Shown: positions 23,345 through 34,261 of the stretch, piece by piece
Position numbering within the stretch: the first letter of the stretch is position 1
How the letters are laid out: the number at the start of each line of letters is the position of its first letter
NCBI GenBank assembly: GCA_036435485.1
Contig: JAZHRN010000137.1
Span: 1,178,001-1,242,000, forward strand
Direction of reading: 5' to 3'
Length of the DNA: 64,000 nt
Source: Saposhnikovia divaricata
Taxonomy: Eukaryota; Streptophyta; Magnoliopsida; Apiales; Apiaceae
The notes under the pieces: generated by a model
What the model was told of the DNA's origin: nothing
Databases searched by the model: none
What the model saw: only the letters and a program-made list of their open reading frames with translations
Position numbers and translations under genes: made by a program

Positions 23345-23937
23345 TGTTTTCCTATCCAAGGTACTTAAATATTGCTTCTCTTGACATCTTAAAAATGGTG
23401 TTTAATTAAAGAAAGCAGTTCTGTAGAGATTGTTTAAAGATATTCTTGTTTTTATAATTAAATGTCAGGAACTGAATGACACCGGTGTACCTCATCTGAA
23501 TACCGGTATGTGTTTCATAGATTTTTGCATTTATTCTTACCGGTTGCTTCTTCCAGTTTCGTAGGAAAGAGACTAAAAGATGTAAGAAACGAACGAGGCA
23601 ATAGCCACATGGACATCTCTGCTCGCTTTGCTTCTGAAAGACTCTACTTGTTTACTTATTGCTGAGACCTCTCTAGTATGTACTCATGATGTAATTGTAC
23701 TCTGGTTTTATGTATTTTATTTGCTTATTAAATTAATGACTGATCTCGCTTAATTTCTGACTATGATTCCACCTATATAATTTATTCTAATCTTATATGT
23801 TTCGATTTGTTCTAGTAATGGAAGAACCTTCAGATTACTTGTAAATTGTAATCGTCCGCTTTAATGTTGTAAGGTCACTTGTGAGTTGTGACTATAGAAA
23901 TATAGTCGGTTCTTGCATAGTTCCGTTTAGTTTGTTC
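23345..23937 (+). other. 3' flank and likely 3' UTR of NLR copy 1
   Basis: Noncoding DNA nearly identical to 32518-33114 behind copy 2. It contains several T-rich and AATTAAA-like stretches suited to polyadenylation, and short possible introns, but no further LRR coding sequence. Confidence 0.55.
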
Positions 23938-24345
23938 TGTTGTTGTTGGTATGGCTGGAGTAGGGAGGACAACTTTAGTTAAAAAGGTTAATGAACCTTT
24001 GATCGTATATCAATTCTACGTTCGTGCCTGGACAACTGTCACACAAGAGCCTAAAAAGAGTGATGTCTTATCTGCATCTTGAAATCAGGTTTTGATACGG
24101 AGATTGAGAACTGCAGTGATATGGAATTAAACATCAATCTGAAATGAAGCTGAGCGGTCAGAGATACTCATGGATGACATGGGATAGTAAGGACTGGAAC
24201 GATTTGGTGTTGTGTTTTTCAGATGACAATGTTGGAAGTAGAATAGTGATTACAAGTCAGACTTGCAAACCAGCCTCTACATTGGGAAACAAATGATGGT
24301 GAGTTCTGTCAGCTCTAACATTTGGCATTTTAATTTATTAAAATT
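23938..24345 (+). pseudogene. Decayed NB-ARC fragment behind NLR copy 1
   Basis: The translation shows VVGMAGVGRTTLVKKV, then VYQFYVRAWTTVTQEPKKSD, matching residues around the P-loop of the flanking NLRs. Small deletions destroy the frame, the kinase-2 region is shortened, and the fragment jumps to a piece of the LRR end (near WETNDGEF). It is a relic of a third NLR, internally deleted. Confidence 0.85.
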
Positions 24346-24407
24346 GTTCACCGGAGTTACTAGGAAAATATAATTTAAAGACTTTGCAGCATGGATATAC
24401 CGGAAAC

Positions 24408-24598
24408 TGAAAACACAGGGTGAAGTCCTGCCTTGTATTCAATATCTTGTCCAATATATATACATTAGACCTCAGCTAATAAAAGGAAATTACAACAGAC
24501 TACAAGAAATTAGGAAAAAGATTACATAAGATTGAAAAGAAAGCATCCCTAAATTAGTGTGAATTATGTGCTGGAAGATCACATCAGATATTGCAACA
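24408..24598 (-). repeat. 3' LTR of the young Copia element
   Basis: 191 bp, TG...CA ends, next to the polypurine tract at about 24599-24607 and the GAAAC duplication on its outer side. Confidence 0.95.
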
Positions 24599-24605
24599 CC
24601 CCCCC

Positions 24606-27600
24606 TCAAGTTGGAGCATGGGGGTTGTAAATGCCCAACTTGCCACGTAGAAAATGAAACTGCTTCTGCCCTAGAGCCTTAGTAAAGATATCTGCCAACT
24701 GCACATTGGTTGGAACATATGACGGAGAAATAAGGCCATCTAAAATAGCATCCCGAACAAAATGACAATCTACTTCAATATGCTTAGTGCGTTCATGGAA
24801 AACAGGATTTTTGGCAATATGAAGCGCGGATTAACTATCGCAGAACAAAGGGATAGCCTTGGGATGATGAACACCGAGGTCTGTTAACAGACCTTTCAAC
24901 CATTTCAGCTCACAAGTAATAGAAGCCATGGATCTATATTCGGACTCAGCTGAAGAACGAGCTACAGTATATTGTTTCTTAGTTTTCCATGAAATAGGAG
25001 AATGACCAAGAAACATAAGCCAACCTGAAAGAGACCTTCTAGTGAGTGGACATGAGGCCCAGTCCGAATCACACCAGCCTGTCAAACTCAAATCACTATC
25101 TGAACGAAGAAGCACACCTTGTCCTGGTGTACCTTTCAAATAACGGACCACACGAAGAGCAGCCTCCCAATGTTCACGACGAGGCTGATGTATAAATTGA
25201 GATAATAAATGGACAACATATGCTAAGTCTGGCCGAGTCACAACAAGATAAATCAAACGGCCCATAAGACGCCTATACGGCTCGGGATCAACAAGTAAAT
25301 CACCTTGGGCATGTGCCAACTTATGGTTTTGCTCGATAGGGAAAATAGCAGGTTTTGCGCCCAACAACCCCGCTTCTGAAATAATATCCAAAGTATATTT
25401 TCGTTGGCACAAAAACAAACTAGAAGGACTACGGGCAACTTCAATACCCAAAAAATATTTCAAAATCCCGAGATCTTTCATATGAAAACATTGGCTCAAA
25501 TAAGCTTTAAAAGACGATAAAGCAGCGGAATTATTACCCGAGATAAGGAGATCATCGACATAGACAAGGATGTTGAGTTGTATTACACCACGAGTATAAG
25601 TAAAAAGTGAGTAATCATAGTAGGATTGCACAAATCCATATTCTTTCAATGCAGTTGCTAACTTAGCAAACCAGCAACGCGAAGATTGTCTTAAACCATA
25701 TAAAGACTTTCGAAGGCGGCATACCAAATTCGGATATGAGGATTCAAATCCCGGAGGAAGTTTCATATAAACCTCCTCATTAAGATCTCCATGCAAGAAG
25801 GCATTGTGAACATCCATTTGGTGCAGCTCCCAATTTTTAGACGCTGCAACGGCTAAGAATGCACGCACCGTTACCATTTTTGCCACAGGAGCAAAAGTCT
25901 CATTGTAATCTATTCCGGCAACTTGATGATTACCGAAAACAACCAAACGTGCCTTAAGCCGCTCGACAGTACCATCAGAATTGTACTTAATTTTGTACAC
26001 CCATTGACTACCCAAAGCACGCTTCCCAGGAGGAAGTTTCTCCATGGTCCAAGTGCCATTGTCCTCCAAGGCACGAATTTCAGTTTGCATGGCCTTACGC
26101 CACCCCTCATCTTTAATAGCCTCTTTAAAAGACTTAGGCTCAGCCCCTGCAGTAACTGCTGCAAGAAAAGTTTGGTGTCGTACAGAAAATTTATCGCAGT
26201 TAACATAATGTGCAATAGGAAAAGGAGTACCTGAGGAAGGCTGGGACACAGGTGAAATGTGAGATGGACTTTTCTTTACAATAGTATGTGCGACATAATC
26301 ACGAAGCTTTACTGATGGAAATTTTTCCCACATACCACGACCCATATTAGGAGGCTCAGAGTCAACCAAAACTGAGGACGATGCAGCCTCCTCCATCATT
26401 TGCGACAAATTTTGATAATCAGAAGCTATGTCCTTAGCAATTGGGACAGAAGAAGAAGTCGATGCTGTTTCAAGTGGAGGAGTCATTTCTTGTGATGGAT
26501 CAAGTTGCACAGGAACAACCATATTGTCTGAAAATTCAATCTCATCCTCATTTGTCATACCTTCAAGTGTACTCTTAAATTCTGCGTTTTTTATTTCACA
26601 TTCCAAAAAAGGAAAAATATCCTCAAAAATTTTTACATCTCTAGACACAAAAAAATCGTTGGTGTCTAAATCAAACAATAACTACCCTTTTTTCCCAAAA
26701 GGATATCCAACAAACACGCACTTTCGACTATGACTAGCAAACTTGTCACCTTTGGCTCGTTGATTATGAGCATAGCACAATGAACCAAAAACACGCAACT
26801 CGTTGTAAGGAGGAAGAGACCCAAAAAGAACTTCATAAGGACACTTATTAGATAGTACACTGGAAGGAGTCATGTTGATTAAATGTGATGCAGCTAAGAC
26901 ACATTCTCCCCAAAAATAAAGAGGAAGATTCCCTTGGAATCGCAAAGCTCGGGCAACATCAAGGATGTGCCGATGTTTTCTCTCAACTCTCCCATTTTGT
27001 TGAGGAGTCCCCACACAAGAAGATTGAAAAATAATACCATTTGCCAAAAAATAATCTCTTAAACAATTAAATTCGGTCCCATTGTCACTACGCACAAATT
27101 TAATTTTTTGAGAAAATTGTCGATCAATCATGGCAATAAAAGACATAAACATCTTAAACACCTCTTTTTTATGAACTAGTAGATACACCCATACAGCACG
27201 TGAATAATCATCTACTAAGGTTAAAAAATAACGTGCTCCACATGAAGATGGTGTATTATAGGGACCCCACAAATCACAATGCACAAGTTCAAATATCCTT
27301 GTAGATTTATTTTCACTTAAAGAAAAACTATCCCTGCAATGTTTAGCACGATGACAAACTTCGCAAGACTTATTCAAAATATCCTTAGAATTTTTAATAA
27401 ATGGAAGTAGCTTCACTATCTTTTCGGAAGGATGTCCCATTCTCTTGTGCCAGAGTTCAATCGCAGAAGATCTTCCAACAGAAACAGCATGTGTAGTTGA
27501 CAACTGCTTAAAATAGTAAAGTCCATCTCGTCTTTCACCCGCTCCAATCAGCCTCCTCGAATGTAGGTCCTGTATAGCACATATATTAGATGAGAATTGG

Positions 27601-28987
27601 ACAAAACAATTCAAATCATCACTAAGTTGTGAAATTGAAATCAAGCTACAGTTTAATTCAGGGACATAAAGAACATGTTGAAGATAAATGTTGTCAGAAA
27701 GATGAACTGAGCCTTCTTTATTAGCCACCGCAGTTTGGCCATCTGGAAGACCCACAAGAACAGTAGACACCTCACAAATATTAACCAAAGAACTTAGTTC
27801 TCCAGTAACATGACGAGATGCCCCTGTATCAATGATCCACATATTACTAGTTAACTCACCATTCAAGCGATTGCTAGGTGGCTGTGGATTACCAAATGCA
27901 GCGACGAGTGCCTGTCATTGCTCGAATGTGAAACCTGGAAGCATTGTAGCCTCACGAGAACTTGGGGATGCATCTGCTGCAATATTAAGAGCACGTGCCA
28001 CACCTCTCCCACGCCCAACATTAGGTGATAAGGATGAGGTTCCTGCCTTTCCTTGTCGAGCAGTAAGAGTAGCATGTCCCTCCTTTTTATTACCATACTT
28101 CTCTGTCCACCATTCAGGATAACCAAGCAATTCAAAACAGTTTACAATATCATGACCTGACTTTCGGCATGAGAGCACATCAAACCATATTTATCTGTCT
28201 TATCCAGCCGTCCCTTGCCACGACCATCTGCACGAACCGCAAATCCTACAACCTCTGGCCTTTCATCCTTGATACGAGTAATACCACGTACACGTTCCTC
28301 TTGTGAAATCTGTTGAAAAGCCCGATTTAAAGATGGGAGAGGATCCTGTGACAGTAGTGTAGAACGGATCTGACCATAATATTCAGAACATAAACCCATT
28401 AAAAACTGATGGAGACGCTCGTCTTCACGCCTCTTTTCATGAGATTTGCCAAGCTTACATTCACACTTGCCACATGAACAAGATAATAGGGGTTCATAAT
28501 TATTCAACTCATCCCATAGTACCTTTAGTTTTCCAAAATACGTAGCAACAGGCATGGTTTTACTTTGTTCACAACGTGCAATATCAGATTTCAGTTGTTG
28601 TATCCGTGGCCCATTAACCACAGAAAAACGTTCATTCAAATCTTTCCAAAGTAAGTACGCATTCTCGTAATTTGAAAAGAGAGATTTTATCTCGGGATCA
28701 ATAGTATTCATGATCCATGAAACTAACATGGAATGGATAGTCAACCAGTCATCCTTGGTGCAGGGAGGTGTGGGTGTTGTGATTGTGCCATCAAGAAAAC
28801 CATATTTACGTCGAGCAAGTAAAGCCATTCTGATAAAATAAGCCCATGTATCAAAGTTGTCTGTTCTTAACCTAACAGGAGTGATATAGTCACCAGGTCT
28901 ATCTTGGGGACCCAGAAAAAAAGATGAATTTGGTTCGACTTTTATAGGGGTCATCTCAGGAGGTGGCTGATCTTTATTGCCAGCCAT
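24606..28987 (-). pseudogene. Broken Gag-Pol polyprotein of the young Copia element
   Basis: The frame starts at ATG 28987 (MAGNKDQPPPEM) with a UBN2/Copia-type Gag, then a zinc-knuckle region, protease WIIDTGASRHVTG, integrase (zinc-finger HKRMGHPS with CEVCHRAKH; VRSDNGTEF; NGRVERKHR), reverse transcriptase (LVYVDDLLISG) and RNase H (WCDSDWASCP). Four lesions block it: a frameshift at about 28160-28168 in Gag just before the knuckle, a TGA stop at 27915-27917, a TAG stop at 26682-26684 in the spacer after integrase, and a TAA stop at 24831-24833 in RNase H. The normal end would be the TGA at 24606-24608. All three stops fit single transitions (Trp or Gln codons to stop). Confidence 0.93.
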
Positions 28988-29029
28988 AGAAATTTTGGTG
29001 GTGTTCTCAGACTTGAGGCTTTGATACCA

Positions 29030-29220
29030 TGAAAACACAGGGTAAAGTCCTGCCTTGTATTCAATATCTTGTCCAATATATATACATTAGACCTCAGCTA
29101 ATAAAAGGAAATTACAACAGACTACAAGAAATTAGGAAAAAGATTACATAAGATTGAAAAGAAAGCATCCCTAAATTAGTGTGAATTATGTGCTGGAAGA
29201 TCACATCAGATATTGCAACA
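29030..29220 (-). repeat. 5' LTR of the young Copia element
   Basis: 191 bp; on the minus strand it begins TGTTGCAATATC and ends TGTGTTTTCA, followed by the PBS. A TATATATA stretch inside could serve as the core promoter. Confidence 0.95.
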
Positions 29221-29225
29221 GAAAC

Positions 29226-30177
29226 CTAAGTAGTTTGCATTATAGGTCTATAATGCAAAGTCGAAGCATGTAATTTCTAATGCATTCTAAATTTGAAACA
29301 GTACGAAGTATGTCATAGCTTAAAATCAGCTAAAATGCATTCTACTCAACACAAATGAAGATTGATAGAGTTTGCAAGATAAAAGAATCAAGATGCATGT
29401 TGCATACTCAATCAAAGTAGTGTAATGCAAAATCATCGAGCAGAATACACAGGCATCAGGATATCATAGTGCATACTCCTTCAGAGTTACAACTTCTAGT
29501 GCATTTTCCAAGTCTGTAAATTCCGTGACACAATTCTTCCTCAGTGTAAATAAAGTGCTTATAGTTCAAATATATTCAATGTTTCGAAAGAACTGGAAAT
29601 TGCAATATTTTCCAGGAAACAAAAATATTGTGTAGAAATAAAGAATATGAAAAGTACTTGTTAAAGTAAAGTTTATTGCGCAAGGAATTTCCGACCTACA
29701 TTTGCTTGTGTTCATACTGTTTGTTGAACCAACCAATGACCACATATGCATCTTTCCCCATGGATGATGATGTTTGTAGAGCTCAACTGAAAAAATTAAG
29801 ATAAAAAACATAAAGAGAGCAGAGATATTGATATATAATGACTTATTTGATTATTATATTCAATAATACCAGCTATATCCTCATAAGTTACACGGTAATG
29901 GTCATATTTGACGGAATTGAGTGAAAAGGATGCTAACTGTAATGGGATTGAAACAGTTAGGATGTAATTGCAATTGTTTCAAGTTTCAGGTGCAAAAGTA
30001 AATTTTGGCCGAAATACAGGGATCAGAAAGTGCAATTAAGTCTCTCTCTTTTTTGCCAACAAAGTTGACTCTCTATGGATTACTTTTGAGCAGTACACCT
30101 TCTGCCCAGATTACCAAGAGAGACCAAGAACAAAACAAAGCCAAACAAACCAATCACATAAATTATAGATCTTAGCA
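29226..30177. other. Right tail of NLR duplication unit 1 and upstream region of NLR copy 2
   Basis: 29226-29680 continues the duplicated unit (compare 33592-33981; unit 2 lacks about 60 bp near 29320-29380). 29681-30177 is unique DNA and must hold the promoter of NLR copy 2. No coiled-coil-coding exon was recognised. Confidence 0.6.
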
Positions 30178-32517
30178 ATGGAACCCTCTATTCAGAAAAT
30201 GGGGAGTCAGCATGATGCAGCAAATGAAAGTGTGGTTGGTTTTGATGATGATGCAAGGATGCTGGTGGAGAAACTTATGGGAGGGAAAAAGCAGCTTCAG
30301 ATTATCTCTGTTGTTGGTATGGCTGGACTAGGAAGGACAACTTTGGTTAAGAGGATCTTTAATGAGCCTTCAATCGTATATCACTTCTATGTACGTGCCT
30401 GGACAAGTGTCACACAAGAGCCTAAAAAGAGTAATCTTTTATCTAGCATCTTAAAATCAGGTTTTAATGCTGAGACCGAGAATTGCAGCGATATGGAGTT
30501 AAGTTTAAATCTGAAGCAAAGGCTGAGCGGTCAGAGATATCTAGTAGTCATGGATGACATATGGGATTTTAAGGACTGGAATGATTTGATGTTGTGTTTT
30601 CCAGATAACAATGTGGGAAGTAGAATAGTGATCACAAGTCGACTTGCAAATCTGCCTCTACAGGTCCAGTATCAGCATCCTTTGCGTTTCTTAACTGAGA
30701 AAGAAAGCTGGGATTTACTTCAGAACAAGGTGTTTCTCGAAGAAAAATGTCCTTCGTCTTTGACTGAGATTGGGGCACATATAGCTAGAAAATGTCAGGG
30801 GCTGCCACTTTCAATTGTAGTGATAGCTGGGATTCTTGCAAGTGACACGACACTGAGCTGGTGGAGTCAAGTTGCCCATGATATGAGCTCTATCGCTAGT
30901 AATGCCCCAGAGAAATACATGGAAACGCTAGAGCTGAGTTACAACCATTTGCCAGATCACTTGAAACCATGTTTCCTCTACTTTGCAGCATTCCCAGAGG
31001 ACTACGAGATACCAGCGTGGAAGTTAATTTTGTTATGGGTGTCTGAGGGATTCATTAAAATTCAAAACTCAGAAACAAATTTGGAGGAGGTAGCAGCATG
31101 TTATTTGAACGATCTGATTTCAAGAAGTCTGGTAATAATTTCTAAGCGCAGGTCCAATGGTGGAATTAAAGCGTGTATTGTTCATGACGCCTTGCGTGAA
31201 TTGTGTATTAAAAAAGCAGGTGAGGCGAATTTTTTGCATCAAATGCCAACGTACGAACATTTTGTTTCTGAACTAGAAGCTCATACAACAAGTCTGGTAC
31301 AAAGACTTCACTCTCAAGAAGTTGACGAGGAGAATTTCATTAGGCAACTGAAAAGGTACTTTCATCTTGGATGGAGTATTTCAAGTTCATTTAAACGGAT
31401 CAAAAATATGTTTAGTAAGACTTTTTATCCAAATGTTCGAACTATATTGTGTTGCAATGGATCGGGAAACTCTTATGCAAATATTAGGTACCAGGATTAC
31501 CATCTGTTTGATTTTCTCAGGGTATTCAAATATCTCAATGTGATGGATTTATCTAGTATTGGACTATCTAACATTCCCACTGTAATTGGATCTCTGTTAA
31601 AATTAAGGTATTTAGCACTTTGCATCAAGGCCGGAGATAACCATCCAAATGAAAAAGGCATTTTATCCGAGTTAATATACAAACTCAAATATCTAGAAAC
31701 TCTTATTGTTGATAACAGAAATAGAAAGTTTATTCGTGTACCAAAAGTAAACTGGATGTCGGATAAGCTGAGACATCTTATCCTGAAAGGAAACATAGAT
31801 GATGAAATACCCAAGAACACAACTGGAGATCCAATAGGACCCTGCTCAAGTCTCCCACACTTGCAAACTCTTTTGCACCGGTCTGTATTTTACCGCTACT
31901 GGGATATCTTGTTAATGACTGGAAATCTGCGAAAGCTGGGCATCAACGCACCACTGTATCATTCACGCACAATGTTGGAGGTTCCAAATCTCGATAAATT
32001 AGAACATCTTGAAAATTTGAGTTTGCAAACCAACTTTATCGAACTCATATCCTTAGAGGACAAGTTTACATATAAGGAGTTGTCGATCCCAAATATGTTT
32101 CCATCAACACTGAAGAAGCTCACACTGGTATCTACTTTTTTGAAATGGGACGAAATGCAGAAAATTGGAATGCTGCCGAACCTTGAAGTTCTCAAATTAC
32201 AGTTTGATGCATTCTGTGGTGAACACTGGGAAACAAGTGATGATGGGTTCCGTCAACTCAAACATTTGGCATTTAAGTTCATCAAAATTGTTCGATGGAG
32301 TGCTTATACTGAACAATTTCCAAACCTTCAGCACTTAAAGTTGGAAGGCTGTTATCAACTTAAAGAGATTCCTATTGGTATAGGAGATATATACAGCTTG
32401 GAGATGATTGAGATAAGGAATTGTAACCCGGCTGTCGTGCAGTCTGCACATGAAATTAAGGAAGATCAACTGAACAAAGGGAATGATATGTTGAAGATAT
32501 CAGTTTTCCAAGCATAA
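30178..32517 (+). CDS. NLR immune receptor copy 2 (NB-ARC-LRR, R1-like), 779 aa, P-loop Lys to Arg
   Basis: Very close paralogue of copy 1, single open frame. The P-loop reads GMAGLGRTT: the invariant Lys is Arg (residue 53, codon AGG at 30334-30336). This Lys contacts ATP phosphates in NLRs, and its loss usually abolishes canonical receptor activity. The other motifs are intact (VVMDDIWD, GSRIVITSR, CQGLPLSIVV, FPEDYEIP, VHDALREL). Length differences from copy 1 are all multiples of three: seven residues missing after NLEE, about fifteen extra before FYPNV, and small in-frame indels in the LRRs. Its upstream DNA is unlike that of copy 1, so expression may differ. Like copy 1 it has no visible coiled-coil domain. 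Possible roles are a helper-dependent or decoy partner, or a gene on its way to decay; none is shown by sequence alone. Confidence 0.9.
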   Translation: MEPSIQKMGSQHDAANESVVGFDDDARMLVEKLMGGKKQLQIISVVGMAGLGRTTLVKRIFNEPSIVYHFYVRAWTSVTQEPKKSNLLSSILKSGFNAETENCSDMELSLNLKQRLSGQRYLVVMDDIWDFKDWNDLMLCFPDNNVGSRIVITSRLANLPLQVQYQHPLRFLTEKESWDLLQNKVFLEEKCPSSLTEIGAHIARKCQGLPLSIVVIAGILASDTTLSWWSQVAHDMSSIASNAPEKYMETLELSYNHLPDHLKPCFLYFAAFPEDYEIPAWKLILLWVSEGFIKIQNSETNLEEVAACYLNDLISRSLVIISKRRSNGGIKACIVHDALRELCIKKAGEANFLHQMPTYEHFVSELEAHTTSLVQRLHSQEVDEENFIRQLKRYFHLGWSISSSFKRIKNMFSKTFYPNVRTILCCNGSGNSYANIRYQDYHLFDFLRVFKYLNVMDLSSIGLSNIPTVIGSLLKLRYLALCIKAGDNHPNEKGILSELIYKLKYLETLIVDNRNRKFIRVPKVNWMSDKLRHLILKGNIDDEIPKNTTGDPIGPCSSLPHLQTLLHRSVFYRYWDILLMTGNLRKLGINAPLYHSRTMLEVPNLDKLEHLENLSLQTNFIELISLEDKFTYKELSIPNMFPSTLKKLTLVSTFLKWDEMQKIGMLPNLEVLKLQFDAFCGEHWETSDDGFRQLKHLAFKFIKIVRWSAYTEQFPNLQHLKLEGCYQLKEIPIGIGDIYSLEMIEIRNCNPAVVQSAHEIKEDQLNKGNDMLKISVFQA

Positions 32518-33114
32518 TGTTTTCCTATCCAAGGTACTTAAATATTGCTTCTCTTGACATCTTAAAAATGGTGTTTAATTAAAGAAAGCAGTTCTGTAGA
32601 GATTGTTTAAAGATATTCTTGTTTTTATAATTAAATGTCAGGAACTGAATGACACCGGTGTACCTCATCTGAATACCGGTATGTGTTTCATAGATTTTTG
32701 CATTTATTCTTACCGGTTGCTTCTTCCAGTTTCGTAGGAAAGAGACTAAAAGATGTAAGAAACGAACGAGGCAATAGCCACATGGACATCTCTGCTCGCT
32801 TTGCTTCTGAAAGACTCTACTTGTTTACTTATTGCTGAGACCTCTCTAGTATGTACTCATGATGTAATTGTACTCTGGTTTTATGTATTTTATTTGCTTA
32901 TTAAATTAATGACTGATCTCGCTTAATTTCTGACTATGATTCCACCTATATAATTTATTCTAATCTTATATGTTTCGATTTGTTCTAGTAATGGAAGAAC
33001 CTTCAGATTACTTGTAAATTGTAATCGCCCGCTTTAATGTTGTAAGGTCACTTGTGAGTTGTGACTATAGAAATATAGTCGGTTCTTGCATAGTTCCGTT
33101 TAGTTTGTTCTGTT
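32518..33114 (+). other. 3' flank and likely 3' UTR of NLR copy 2
   Basis: Nearly identical to the flank of copy 1 (23345-23937), with only scattered single-base differences. No extra coding sequence. Confidence 0.55.
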
Positions 33115-33525
33115 GTTGTTGGTATGGCTGGAGTAGGGAGGACAACTTTAGTTAAAAAGGTTAATGAACCTTTGATCGTATATCAATTCTACGTTCGTGC
33201 CTGGACAACTGTCACACAAGAGCCTAAAAAGAGTTAAGAGTGATGTCTTATCTGGCATCTTGAAATCAGGTTTTGATACGGAGATTGAGAACTGCAGTGA
33301 TATGGAATTAAACATCAATCTAAAATGAAGGCATAGCGGTCAGAGATACTCATGGATGACATGGGATAGTAAGGACTGGAACGATTTGGTGTTGTGTTTT
33401 TCAGATGACAATGTTGGAAGTAGAATAGTGATTACAAGTCAGACTTGCAAACCAGCCTCTACATTGGGAAACAAATGATGGTGAGTTCTGTCAGCTCTAA
33501 CATTTGGCATTTAAATTTATTAAAA
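33115..33525 (+). pseudogene. Decayed NB-ARC fragment behind NLR copy 2
   Basis: Same relic as at 23938-24345, again with GMAGVGRTT and a broken frame; it carries extra small differences, such as an inserted TTAAGAG near 33233 that adds an in-frame TAA. Its presence in both units shows that decay began before the duplication. Confidence 0.85.
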
Positions 33526-34261
33526 TTGTTCACCGGAGTTCCTAGGAAACTATAATTTAAAGACTTTGCAGCTTGGATATACCGGAAACCTAAGTAGTTT
33601 GCATTGTAGTCTTATAATGCAAAGTCGAAGCACGTAATTTCTAATGCATTCTAAATTTAAATCAGTATGAAGTATGTCATAGAAGAATCAAGATGCATGT
33701 TGCATACTCAATCAAAGTAGTGTAATGCAAAATCATCGAGCAGAATACACAGGCATCAGGATATCATAATGCATACTCCTTCAGAGTTACAACTTCTAGT
33801 GCATTTTCCAAGTCTGTAAATTCCGTGACACAATTCTTCCTCAGTGTAAATAAAGTGCTTATAGTTCAAATATATTCGATGTTTCGAAAGAACTGGAAAT
33901 TGCAATATTTTCCAGGAAATAAAAATATTGTGTAGAAATAAAGAATATGAAAAGTACTCGTTAATGTAAAGTTTATTGCGCGAAACTGATACTTATTTAC
34001 AGAACAACTAAGCATATACTACTTTCTTCGACCAGTACCTCCCTAGCATTTACACAGTGCTGGAGCATTAACTTAGAATGCAATAGTAGTATGTACAAAA
34101 TTATAAGCTAACCTGGTGCATTACAGAGACAATAATTACAAAATGCCATAATACGGCCCTCAATTATTTATCCCCTATTTTATTCCAGGATCAGTACTCT
34201 ATCCTGATGGAAACAGGGCCCTAATTAAAACTGTAGAAGATGTGCTTCATTCCATAATGTC
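33526..34261. other. Right tail of NLR duplication unit 2 and 3' region of the CCT gene
   Basis: 33592-33981 matches 29226-29680 and keeps the empty insertion site of the young Copia element (CCGGAAACCTAAG). 33982-34261 is unique and probably 3' UTR of the minus-strand CCT gene. Confidence 0.6.

Larger units (their letters stand above)
24408..29220 (-). mobile_element. Young Copia LTR retrotransposon, full length, coding-defective
   Basis: Two 191-bp LTRs (24408-24598 and 29030-29220) differ at one base that I can find (24422 versus 29044). The 5-bp target duplication GAAAC lies at 24403-24407 and 29221-29225. On the minus strand the 5' LTR is followed by the PBS TGGTATCAAAGC, and the polypurine tract GAGGGGGGG precedes the 3' LTR. 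Integrase precedes reverse transcriptase, so it is Copia. The matching place in NLR unit 2 (near 33591) is an uninterrupted empty site. Confidence 0.96.
21005..34000 (+). repeat. Tandem segmental duplication of the NLR unit
   Basis: Unit 1 (about 21040-24407 and 29221-29680, interrupted by the Copia element) aligns with unit 2 (about 30200-33981). Homology covers the NLR gene, its 3' flank, a decayed NB-ARC fragment and about 450 bp more, and stops at TTATTGCGC in both. The upstream flanks of the two NLRs are not alike, so the left breakpoint is close to the start codons. Confidence 0.9.
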
